Shown here piece after piece: positions 46,501-56,150 of a stretch of 64,000 nt of DNA. The translations under genes were made by a program, and so were the position numbers. The stretch is from positions 124,001-188,000 of the forward strand of contig JBBHKE010001167.1 of the NCBI GenBank assembly GCA_037447655.1, written 5' to 3'. The stretch is from Zygnema cylindricum. Its lineage: Eukaryota > Streptophyta > Zygnematophyceae > Zygnematales > Zygnemataceae. How positions within the stretch are numbered: position 1 is the first letter of the stretch; every line of letters starts with the position of its first letter. Under the pieces are notes generated by a model. That model was not told where the DNA came from. It did not search any database and saw nothing but the letters and a program-made list of their open reading frames with translations.

Positions 46501-47870
46501 TCACCCAAAAAGAGGGGATTGACTATGAGGAGACCTTTGCTCCAGTTGTTCGGTTCCCATCGGTAAGGATTCTCCTCAGTCTGGCCGCAGCGGAAGACAT
46601 GGAAATACACCAGATGGACATTAAGACTGCTTTTCTTAATGGTGAGTTAGAGGAAGAAATTTTTATGAGGCAACCCGAGGGGTTTGTGGAAGAAGGAGAA
46701 GAGAGCAAAGTCTGCAGGATCATAAAGTCTTTATATGGACTGAAACAGGCTCCCCGACAGTGGAATATGAAACTAGATGAGTTTCTCACCGATATGGGAT
46801 ACATCCGGATAACCTCTGATTATTCTATCTATATGTTTGAAGATGATGGTGTCATTTTTATTGCAATTTATGTGGATGATTTGCTTGTGTTAAGTAAGTC
46901 TTTGGAGAATATCAATAGGCTAAAGAAAGATCTTAGGGGCAGATTTGATATGAAGGATTTAGGGGAGGCAAAATACATTTTGGGGATCCAAATGGAGAGA
47001 GATAGGGGGAAGAAGATTATCAGACTTACTCAGAAAGAAGCAATAGGTAATATGCTTGAGAAATTCCAGATGGAAAATGCTAACAGTTGTACCACTCCCA
47101 TGGACTTGAAAAAAGTAAGTGATGGGAGTGTAGAAGGAGGAGTGATGATCTTAGACGATCAGATGAGTCCACAGGAGAGAGAGTTCATGAAATCTATCCC
47201 GTATAGACAGGTCGTAGAAAGCTTAATCTATTTTATGAACTGTACTAGGCCGGACATAGTGGCAGCAGTTGGAGTACTCAGTAGGAGTCTTGATGATCCT
47301 AGGAAGAGAGACTGGGAGGCAGCCAAGAGAGTCATGAGATATCTGGTTGGAACCAGAGAATTATGGTTGCATTTGGGAGGGGAGCACACTGATATCACCA
47401 CTTGGAGTGACGCCAGTTATGGGGATGCACCTATGAGAAGATGCACTTCTGGATATGTTTTGTATTTGGGGTAAGGTGCTTGCTGTTAGACCAGTAAGCA
47501 ACAAAAGGTGGTTGCTCAGTCTACTATGGAAGCTGAGTATATGGCGTCTTGTTCTGCTGTAAAAGAACTAATGTGGGTGAAATCATTGTTACAAGAACTG
47601 GGATTTATGAAGGAGATAGTGCATGAAATCTTTTACGATAACCAAGTTGCAATTGCAATTGCAGCCAATCCAAAACACCATTTCAAAGCAAAACATATGG
47701 ACATAAGATTAAGCTTCGTAAGAGAAAAAGTTGAAAATAAAATTTTAAATCTTGTGTATAGACCTGATGAAGAAATGGTGGCTGACATGATGACCAAACC
47801 TGTGCCCTTTCCTAAACTAAAATATTGTCGGGAAAAATGCGGGTTGAAAGAAAAAATAAAAATAGACTAG
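43525..47870 (+). pseudogene. A gag-pol
   Basis: The ATG at 43525 lies in the LTR (MEDTELQ, then VMGPPSRVPTF over the primer site). Order: gag core, zinc knuckle CHYCKKPGHFIADC (44398-44440), protease WIIDSGASMHMC (44660), HKRLGHVHFDRL pre-integrase, integrase with HTDIWGPA, RSDNGGEYTS, EQNGVAERLNR (45255-45570), RT with [12 protein letters not shown] and YVDDLLVLSKS (46870), RNase H to 47870. Frame 43525-46245 has stops at 44011, 44161, 44191, 44788, 44860, 45679 and 46243. A frameshift near 46250 precedes RT, and there is one more stop at 47472. The residues around the active sites are kept. Confidence 0.92.
43545..43559 (+). other. Half-tRNA primer-binding site of A
   Basis: GGTTATGGGCCCACC directly after LTR end AATTGCA: 15 bases complementary to the initiator tRNA-Met anticodon arm. 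It lies seven codons into gag. Confidence 0.85.
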
Positions 47871-48549
47871 AAAATAAGGGGAGTGTTGAAATTTATAGAT
47901 TTCTAGAGTATTTTCTAGGTTTAAATATGTTTTTATTAAAGGAAAAGGAAAAAGGACGGACAGCCTGCCTCCACCTCCGCTCTCTAGCTCCCATACTTGT
48001 TGTAGTCACTGAAGGTAAAAGAGAGAGGTTGATCCATGGCTGCCTTAGTTCAACAGACAGCTATTTTTAGTAGGTTACTAAAAATATACTTGACGGACCA
48101 GAGATTTGATCCCGGTACCTGCGGTTCGTCAAGTTGACCGGTTGCGGTCAGCTTTATCCTAATAGACTAGGACCAATGCTAATTGCTATGGTATGTGATA
48201 GATATATATTTAGTTCGAATAGATAAAGTTCATTTAACTAGAACAGTATACGGCGTACATAGATTCAGTTTTATAAAGAATGTCGTACGACGCTAATTCA
48301 AAACGGATACCACGCATTTTATTTTGACATCGGAACAAATGTCGCGCAAGTATTTATTACGGCTAAGATTGCGTTTCACATAAAATCCAACAACGCACAT
48401 CTTCGCCGAAATCCCGAAGTGGTCACTTTGGCGTTTTGTGACGTGACATGACCTGGAGACACGTGGAGAGATGACATTCGGTCATAGGAATTCCGAGGAA
48501 CGTAAGGATGAATGAAAAGCGGACACGCGTTCACTTAATAGCCTTGTCG

Positions 48550-48625
48550 TACATAGGCCGTACAAAAGGTACATCGGTAGTAGTACTTTTGTGTACGATA
48601 CAGTAATCTGATTGGTCCGTACTTC
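48550..48625 (+). promoter_or_regulatory. GTAC cluster in A-type LTR promoter
   Basis: Six GTAC tetramers occur within about 76 bp of the A 3' LTR, upstream of where the TATA-like TTGTACAAAT block lies after the B insertion. Equivalent clusters are in A2 (29278-29355) and D (31385-31465). Confidence 0.5.
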
Positions 48626-49364
48626 AGTAGATAGGAGTTATTAGAGAGAGTCAGGACTTAGAAAATTTTGGTAGGTAGTCACTGTTGTTTTTAGAAAGCT
48701 TTAGTCCTCTTTATGCCTCAGCTGTGAGAGAGAGCTGTTCAGGACTTAAGCTATTTTTGGTTGAGTTCGGTTCAGTACTTATCGAAATTAGTGTGATAGT
48801 GAAGTTGGGAGTTCACGGTTCATTCACACTTGGGACACGTGTCGTCACTTGGGAGAATGCGTGAGTATGTCCTCCGTGGATGTACGGCTATTCAGCAGGA
48901 CCACTGGACTTCGTGAAGTCAATTCTACGGTGCCAAATACTCTAATCGGACCGCTGACAGCCGGCGCCAACAAATAGTGACGAGGCGTGACTAGATCATT
49001 ATCACTTTACGTTGTCTGAACTTCGGTGTAAATATTTGTGATAGAATGTTAGATGTACGGCTGGAATGCCTCCGTACAGCTTAGTGTAGTTTCGGTGTAT
49101 AGAAGTAGGACTTAGTGAATTTGATTCATTAAAAACAAATGATATGAAAACTGTACACTCAGTTTTATGTAATTTCATTTCTACATATCTCATAGATTTG
49201 TGAGCGGAATTGATTGAAATTTTGAGTGTGTTTCTTTTGTATGTTATCTACATTGTGGCAAATTTTCAGGACGTTTGGAGCAATTTTCTGAAAGTTATAG
49301 TCTGTCAAAGTTTCTGTTCAGCCATCGGTATTTGTGGAAGCTTCCTCTTTTGATTTGTTATACG

Positions 49365-52300
49365 ATGACTACTGCTGCATCTTCTTCATCTTCAGTGCCA
49401 GCAGTTGTCTCAGAACAACAGGTCACGGGCCTGCCTTCATGAATTCCGGTCTTTGATGGACGCGAATATCTGTATTGGGCAGATTTGGTTAAGTCGTACT
49501 TCAAACAAGTGAAACTTATTTATGTGTTAAATGGATCATTGGCAGAATCTGATGCCATTTTTGATCAGAAAAATGACCAGGCTTTGCATTTAGTAAAGCT
49601 TATGATATTAAAAGAATTGAATATGACATATATTAATGTTGCAAAGGCATCAGATGTGTGGGATGCATTAAAATCTTCTTATGTTAAAGCTAGTGACCAG
49701 CATGAGATTATAACTGGTCAAATCTATGAGTATAAGTACACAAGTGGTAGCATGGTGGAATACACTAATCGGTTTCGAATGTTACTGTCAGAAAATGCAT
49801 GTTCTGGGGGGACTTTCTCCCCTTATCATCAGGCCATGATTCTCCTAAAGGGGCTTCCTAATGAATATAAAGGAGCCTCAGATGAAATGAAAAAATTGTC
49901 TAAACCTCTTTGGATTTTGCAAATAGCTATAGAGTTTATCTTGGCATAAGAGGCTACTCAGACAGTTTTAAGATTTGGAAAACCAGCTATAGCATTTACG
50001 GATCAGTTTCAGAGGGAAAGTAGATATCAAGGGAATAAGTTTAATCCTCATTTTGAGAAATGTGTTTATTGCTATACTGATGGTCACTCCTTCAGAGCTT
50101 GTCCTTTGTATATAAAAGCTCTTGAAACAGGTACCTTTCGGAAAGGATGGAGACACCGCGGACCTCCCATTTCCCAAAAACCTCCGAATAAAATTGTTGC
50201 ATTTTCAGCGGAGGATACGGAATTGGAGAAGAAAAAGACCGAGGAAACGACACCTGATGTGATCAATTTTCCAAAAACTGATGACAAAGAGTTCTTTGCT
50301 CTCGCCAAACTCGACATGATGGAAGGAGAAAAGGACCTCGGATGGATAATGGATTCCGGCAGCTCTTCACACATGTGTTGGAACAAGTCTTGGTTTAAGG
50401 AGATGTCTTCTATTCCTTTACGTCAGATCTTTTATGTTTGTGGCTATGCCGTTGAATCAAATGCCAAAGGAAACATAGATCTCGATTGTGTGATAGATGG
50501 AAAGGTTGTTAAGAGAACTTTGTATGATGTCTTGTATATTCCAAAGTTCAAGAAAAATCTGTTTTCTACGTCTGTAGCTGAAAGCATAGGCTTTGAGGTT
50601 CTCCAGAAAAATGGCAAGAAAATAGTGAGCAAGAATGGAAGAGTAGCTCTAGTAGGAAGTAGAGGCCCAAACTTTTTGTACCGCATGGACCTGGCTAATA
50701 AAATTGATTTTGCGTACTCCAGTGTCCTATGTGATAATGTTTTTTGGCATAAAAGGCTTGGTCATGTGCACCATGAGAGACTTACTAAGATGATAAACCA
50801 TAATATGATAGAGGGAGTCAAGCTTGGTCAAAAAGAGTCCCATGTTTGTGATGGTTGTGCTCTCAGAAAGCTTCACAAGCTTCCTCTACCACAAGTGTCT
50901 GATCATCGAGCCACAGATCTCCTTGGTATTATTCACTCTGATGTCTTCGGCCCTTCCAAAGTTCCCTCTCTTGGTGGCAGCCGCTTCTTTGTCACCTTTA
51001 CAGACGATTACTCCCGATATAGTCGCCTATACTTCATGAAGGAGAAGGGAGAAGTCTTCACTCACTTTAAGCACTACAAAATCTGGGCGGAAAAACTTCA
51101 CGGCAAATCTATTCTTGCTTTGCGAACGGATAATGGTGGAGAGTATGTATCTCATGCATTTGCTGATTTTTTGAAAGAGAATGGCATCTCTCGTGAATTT
51201 ACTGCTCCGTACACACCGGAACAAAATGGTGTTGCCGAGAGACTTAATCGGACTTTGACTGAATGTGCTCGATCTATGATGGCCGATAAAGGTGTGGATC
51301 CAAAGTTTTTGGGGGAAGCTTTTCATTGTGCTTCCTATATCAGAAATAGAGTTGAAACCCGGGCTGTTAGGGGTAAGACACCTTATGAAGTTTGGACAAG
51401 CAAAAAGCCAAATGTTAGTCATTTTAGAGTTTTTGGTAGCAAATGTTTTATCTTGGATAATCTTCCTAATTGGAAGCTTAGTCCAAAATCTGTACCTGGC
51501 GTCTTTTTAGGCTATGATGATGAATCTGCAGGTTATAGAGTGTATAATCCTCAGAGAAGATGTCTTCAAACAGCCAGGAATATTCAGATTAAAGAAGAAA
51601 GTCAATATGTTGACGTTTTTAGCATGGATGCAGCTGAAAGGAAAGAGAAAATACAAGAGTATATCATTCTTGAGCAGGTACCTTTTACTCCATCCCCTTC
51701 TACTTCTTTTACCTCTCTCCCAAATGCCTCTGGGCCGTCTAATACTCCTTCTGGAGCTGCTCCTTCTGTCGATGCTCCTCCGAATACACGCCTTGTGCGG
51801 CAATCTAAGGAACCAACTGTTCCCGCGTCAGATTTTCCGGGGGGAAGAAGGCAAAGTAGCCGCCTTCGAGGCGACCGAGTTGAGAGTGCTTTTTTGCAAG
51901 CACAGGGGAGCCGCTTATTATTCATGAAGCTTTTTCCGTTCCTGAAAAGGATCATTGGATCTCGGCTGCAAATGAAGAGATAAAGTCAATTATGGAAGCC
52001 CAAACTTGGGAACTTGTGGAGCTCCCACCGAACAGGAAAGCTATCGGTTGTAAGTGGGTCTTCAAATTAAAATTGAATCCTGATAACACTATTGAGAGAT
52101 ATAAAGCTAGACTGGTTGCTTAGGGATTTAGCCAAAAGGAGGGAATTGACTATGAAGAGACCTTCTCTCCTGTGGTTCGCTTTCCTTTTGTTAGAGTTTT
52201 GCTATCTCTTCCTACAATAGAAGATATGGAATTGCATCAGATGGATGTTAAGACAGCTTTCTTGCATGGTGATTTGGAGGAAGTAATTTATATGAAGCAG

Positions 52301-53485
52301 CCAGAGATGTATGCAGAAAAAGGGAAAGAAAATCTGGTGTGTAAACTGTTGAAGTCCCTTTATGGTCTGAAACAGGCTCCGAGGCAATGGAACCTGAAAT
52401 TAGATGAGTTTTTAACCAATCTAGGCTTTACCAGGATCAGTTCAGATCACTCAGTCTATGTAATGCAAGGTGATGATGGAGTGATTTATGTGGCAGTTTA
52501 TGTAGATGATTTGCTACTAATTAGCAAATCCATCAATGAGATTAATAAAATAAAATCAGCTTTGAATTCCCGGTTTGAAATGAAAGACTTGGGTGAGGCT
52601 AAGTATATTCTAGGAATTCAAGTAGAAAGAGACAGGAAACAGAAAATTATTTATTTAACTCAAAAGGAAGCAATCAAGAACATGTTAGAAAAGTTTGGCA
52701 TGTCGGACGCAAAGGGTAGTGCCACTCCTATGAAATTCAGGCAGAAATTGGAAGGCACGGAAACGGATGGTGGTGTTTTGGTTGATGGTTTCTTAGATTC
52801 AGGGGAGGCAGATTCTATGTCCTCCATTCCTTACAGGCGGATTGTCGGAAGCCTCATTTATTTCATGAATTGTACTCGTCCCGACATCGCAGCAGCGGTT
52901 GGAGCCTTAAGGCGAAGCCTTCAAAATCCAAGGAAATCAAACTATGAGGCAGCAAAGAGAGTTCTTCGTTATCTTGCAGGAACTCAAAATCTTAGACTCT
53001 CTCTCGGTGGAGAGGAAGTCAAAATTCATACATGGAGCGATGCGAGCTACGGAGATATGCCCAGCCGACGCTCCACCACCGGATACATTTTGAAGATCGG
53101 AAGTGGAACTTGCTGCTAGAGCAGCAAATTTCAGAAGGTAACGGCTCAGTCTACCATGGAGGCTGAGTACATAGCTGCCAGCTCGGCAGTTAAAGAGTTA
53201 CTTTGGGTAAAGTCTCTTCTCCAAGAGCTTCTCTTTATGCAATCTGGACAACAGATAGTGTGGTGTGATAATCAGGCAGCAATCGCTATTGCATCTAATC
53301 CCAGTCATCACTTTAAGAGTAAGCACATTGATATCAAGCTACACTTTGTAAGAGAAAAGGTGATGGGAAAAGTCTTGAAGTTGAGTTATTTACCGGATGA
53401 GCAAATGGTGGCTGATATGATGACGAAACCCTTACCTGCTCCCAAATTGAAGTTCAGTAGAGAGGCATGTGGACTGAGTGACTAG
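49365..53485 (+). pseudogene. B gag-pol, least decayed
   Basis: The ATG at 49365 is in the LTR (MTTAASSSSSVPAVVSEQQ). A TGA at 49440 replaces the CGA (Arg) of the conserved SRIPVF; a TAA at 49947 interrupts gag. From 50106 a 625-codon stretch runs through protease WIMDSGSSSHMC, pre-integrase HKRLGHVHHERL, and integrase with HSDVFGPSKV, RTDNGGEYVS, EQNGVAERLNR. It is preceded by the knuckle CVYCYTDGHSFRAC (50059-50100). A frameshift near 51900-51930 precedes RT ([23 protein letters not shown] at about 52500) and RNase H. TAG codons sit at 52122 (Lys) and 53117. Natural stop 53483-53485. Few lesions for 4.1 kb. Confidence 0.92.
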
Positions 53486-53881
53486 CAGTGTCTAAAGCTT
53501 TAGGGGAGTGTTGTTTTTAGAAAGCTTTAGTCCTCTTTATGCCTCGGCTGTGAGAGAGAGCTGTTCAGGATTTAAGCTATTTTTGGTTGAGTTCGGTTCA
53601 GTACTTACCGAAATTAGTGTGACAGTGAAGTTGGGAGTTCACGGTTCATTCACACTTGGGACACGTGTCGTCACTTGTGAGAATGCGTGAGTATGTCCTC
53701 CGTGGACGTACGGAAATTCGGCAGGACCACTGGACTTATTGAAGTCAATTTTACGGTGCCAAATACTCTAATCGGACCGCTGAGTGCCGCCGCCAACAAA
53801 TAGTGACGAGGCGTGACTAGATCATTATTGTTAGATTTCCTAGAAATCCGGGATTTGGCATGTCCCACACTTGGGAAAATT

Positions 53882-53952
53882 GAGCCGGCCAGGGTTCGAA
53901 CGTGGGACCTTTCACTTCAGCTGCGAACGCACTACCACTGTGCCACCAGCTC
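53882..53952 (-). other. tRNA-like cloverleaf in TRIM LTR, copy 1
   Basis: Minus-strand 71-nt block with box A (GTGGCACAGTGGTAGTGCG) and box B (GGTTCGAACCC-like). This copy carries two changes relative to copy 2 (GAGCCGG, AACGTGG). See copy 2 for the fold. Confidence 0.6.
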
Positions 53953-54167
53953 GATGTTGAGACTGGCGGGTCCGTACCCATTTATTACGGGCGGCTCGAG
54001 TATGGATATTTCCATATTCTACCCTGTATTGGACCGGCTTCACGTGCCAATCCAACACCCCCCCTCACGGGAAAGCCGGTCAAACCATCCGCAATCCCGC
54101 TGGCTCCGATACCATGTTAGATTTCCTAGAAATCCGGGATTCGGCATGTCCCACACTTGGGAAAATT

Positions 54168-54238
54168 GAGCCAGCCAGGGTTCGAACCTGGGACCTTTCA
54201 CTTCAGCTGCGAACGCACTACCACTGTGCCACCAGCTC
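54168..54238 (-). other. tRNA-like cloverleaf in TRIM LTR, copy 2
   Basis: The 71 nt partition exactly as a tRNA: acceptor GAGCTGG/CTGGCTC (two G-U pairs), D stem GCAC/GTGC with loop AGTGGTA, anticodon stem TTCGC/GTGAA (one G-U) with a 7-nt loop, a 5-nt variable region, T stem CCAGG/CCTGG with loop TTCGAAC. The residue before the would-be anticodon is G instead of the universal U, so decoding is unlikely. Box A and box B of a pol III promoter are intact. There is no 3' CCA in the DNA, as expected for eukaryotes. Confidence 0.65.
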
Positions 54239-55017
54239 GATGTTGAGACTGGCAGGTCCGTACCCATTTATTACGGGCGGCTCGAGTATGGATATTTCCA
54301 TATTCTACCCCGTATTGGACCGGCTTCACGTGCCAATCCAACAATTATCACTTTACGTTGTCTGAAGTTCGGTGTAAATATTTGTGATAGAATGTTAGAT
54401 GTACGGCTGGAATGCCTCCGTACAATTTAGTGTAGTTTCGGTGTATAAAAGTAGAAATTAGTGAATTTGATTTTTAGGAACAAATGATATGAAAACTGTA
54501 CACTCAGTTTTATGTAATTTCATTTCTACATATCTCACAGATTTGTGAGCGGAATTGATTGAAATTTTGTGTGTGTGTTTCTTTTGTATGTTATCTACAT
54601 TGTGGCAAATTTTCAGGACGTTTGGAGCAATTTTTTGAAAGTTATAGTCTGTCAAAGTTTCTGTTCAGCCATCGGTATTTGTGGAAGCTTCCTCTTTTGA
54701 TTTGTTATACGATGACTACTGCTGCATCTTCTTCATCTTCAGTGCCAGCAGTTGTCTCAGAACAACAATCACCTCTCCCTTTGAGAGTTTGTACAAATTG
54801 GCATTTTTACTGCCTCATAACTTATCAGCTGGTTGGCCGTTTTCAGTGATTCTTTTTGCTACGGACTCAAGGGAGTCCAGGCTACACAGGGATGCAGTTA
54901 AATTGTCAGTTTGCCTTCTTGGGCAGAAGTGGTCGTGGCTTAAAGTGGGTTAGTTAAATACTATCTAGAGGCTTCCTGTATTCTGTAGTCCAATGGAGGA
55001 CACATAATTACATTTGT

Positions 55018-55989
55018 TCTACAACCACTAGAGCAGGTGAAGCATCAACAGTAGTAGTGGAAATAGACATAATCTCACTCATAGAAGCTTATCAATTTTT
55101 ATATCAAAATGCTGTTTTCTACAGCTCACCAAATTTGACACAATAAAACAAACTGCTTCAAACTATACCACAATATAGAATATCACAAAGACTGACAACT
55201 CCCAAAGTTCCAGCTTAATTGATCCGACATACACCAAGATATGCAACTCTGAAGTTTCCCAGAAATAGTTTGCAGATTACACACTCTGGAAGTCTGGATA
55301 CATTAAATGTTCTACGTCCTACGTCTTATACTCTTTTTTCAGTTTTCCTACTACATAGTGCTGTACCGCCGATAGAAGTGTTCCTAAAAGATATGTCCAA
55401 AAGAACTAATCTGCCACTAAGGTCTGAGTGCTCCTAATTAAGCTAAAACTAATCTATCACTGTACAATCAATATTACTGAGAATCGTATATAAGTGATTT
55501 GTTCAAATACTTGTCCCCTGGCTTAGTGACCATTGATTGGGTACGTCCATCCGGCTGTTGCTGAACATCTGTTAGCAAGTCACTTAATTATTCTCTTATG
55601 AATCTCGTCCGTTGACTCGATTCATATCAACCGTAGCAGCGCAGTCCAAATCATGATCACATTCAAATATCTATGACTTCGTAGCAGCTACGCTGTCCCA
55701 TACCAAAAACAGCCGCAGCTGCGTTTGTCTTGTTCCGTAGCAACTACGTTGTCCTGTACCAAAATATCAGTAGTTGCGTTTGTCCCGTAGCGTCGCAGGC
55801 TGCGGTTGTCCGTACAGACCATATCAAATATAATCGCAGCTGCGCTTGTTCCATCTGCGTCGCTACTGCGTTGTCGGTACCATTCAAAAAACCTGCACTC
55901 TGCTTCAAGTGACGACGCGTGTCCCTATAGATCTAATTTTTTGCCGTCCTATAAATTTGCTGAGACTTAAAGCTTTCCAAAAACAACAC
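55018..55989 (-). mobile_element. H 3' LTR
   Basis: Continues from 41607-41612 after removal of element A and ends ACAACA at 55989. It contains three ~60-bp repeat units rich in GTAGC.CTACG and GCAGCTGCG (about 55680-55885). Confidence 0.8.
55680..55885 (-). repeat. U3 repeats of H LTR
   Basis: Successive units read CCGTAGCA(A)CTACG.TGTCC...ACCAAAA...GCAGCTGCG or GTAGTTGCGTTTGTC. The same array is at 60955-61165. The position upstream of the transcription start suggests enhancer-like units. Confidence 0.55.
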
Positions 55990-56150
55990 TCCCCTAAAGC
56001 TTTAGACTCAGTATGCCAACGCAGCTTTGATGTCGAACTAGCGCAGCATCGCAGCATAGCAACGTAGCAATTTAGCAAGTCATCTAGTCCCACTAATATC
56101 CTTGTTATTAGACTAGAGCAACACGGCATTATAGTAGTGCAGCTACTCAC

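Larger units (their letters stand above)
53829..54343 (-). mobile_element. TRIM element with tRNA-like LTRs, 515 bp
   Basis: Two 229-bp LTRs (53829-54057 and 54115-54343; TGTTAGATTTCC...CCAATCCAACA in plus reading) flank only 57 bp. Target duplication ATTAT is exact (53824-53828, 54344-54348). On the minus strand the 57-bp core starts with TGGTATCGGAGCCA (primer site for initiator tRNA-Met 3' end, 54101-54114) and ends with CGTGAGGGGGG (polypurine tract, 54058-54068). These are the defining parts of a terminal-repeat retrotransposon in miniature, which must borrow all proteins from another element. It is nested in the 3' LTR of B. Confidence 0.93.
48683..54767 (+). mobile_element. Copia element B, inserted in A 3' LTR
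   Basis: 5' LTR 48683-49420 (738 bp); 3' LTR 53509-54767, which is 739 bp after removing the TRIM and its duplication. Polypurine tract CTTTAGGGGAG to 53508. Flanks GTCAC (48678-48682) and ATCAC (54768-54772). The two LTRs look nearly identical by eye, so B is among the youngest elements here. Confidence 0.9.
41613..55012 (+). mobile_element. Copia element A, inserted in H 3' LTR
   Basis: 5' LTR 41613-43544 (with an inner solo LTR), coding region 43525-47870, polypurine tract AATAAGGGGAG to 47883, 3' LTR 47884-48682 plus 54773-55012 (split by B). The duplication TTTGT is exact at 41608-41612 and 55013-55017. Removing the insertions gives LTRs of about 1040 bp. Confidence 0.92.

Noticed and set aside
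43525-47870. TAA/TAG read as glutamine (ulvophycean-type code) to explain many in-frame stops
   Set aside because: Stops replace Arg (CGA), Lys (AAG), Trp (TGG), Gly and other residues as well as Gln when compared with sister elements, and TGA also occurs. Random decay fits better.
50106-51983. 625-codon ORF as an intact host gene
   Set aside because: It is the gag end, protease and integrase of copia element B, bounded by a stop in gag and a frameshift before RT.
53829-54343. Tandem duplication instead of a TRIM
   Set aside because: Equal 229-bp repeats with TG...CA ends, primer site and polypurine tract in the 57-bp core, and an exact 5-bp target duplication identify a retroelement.
53813-54365. 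Two ~80-120-codon ORFs with identical Pro/Ser-rich translations
   Set aside because: They are translations of the TRIM LTR repeats, which are non-coding.
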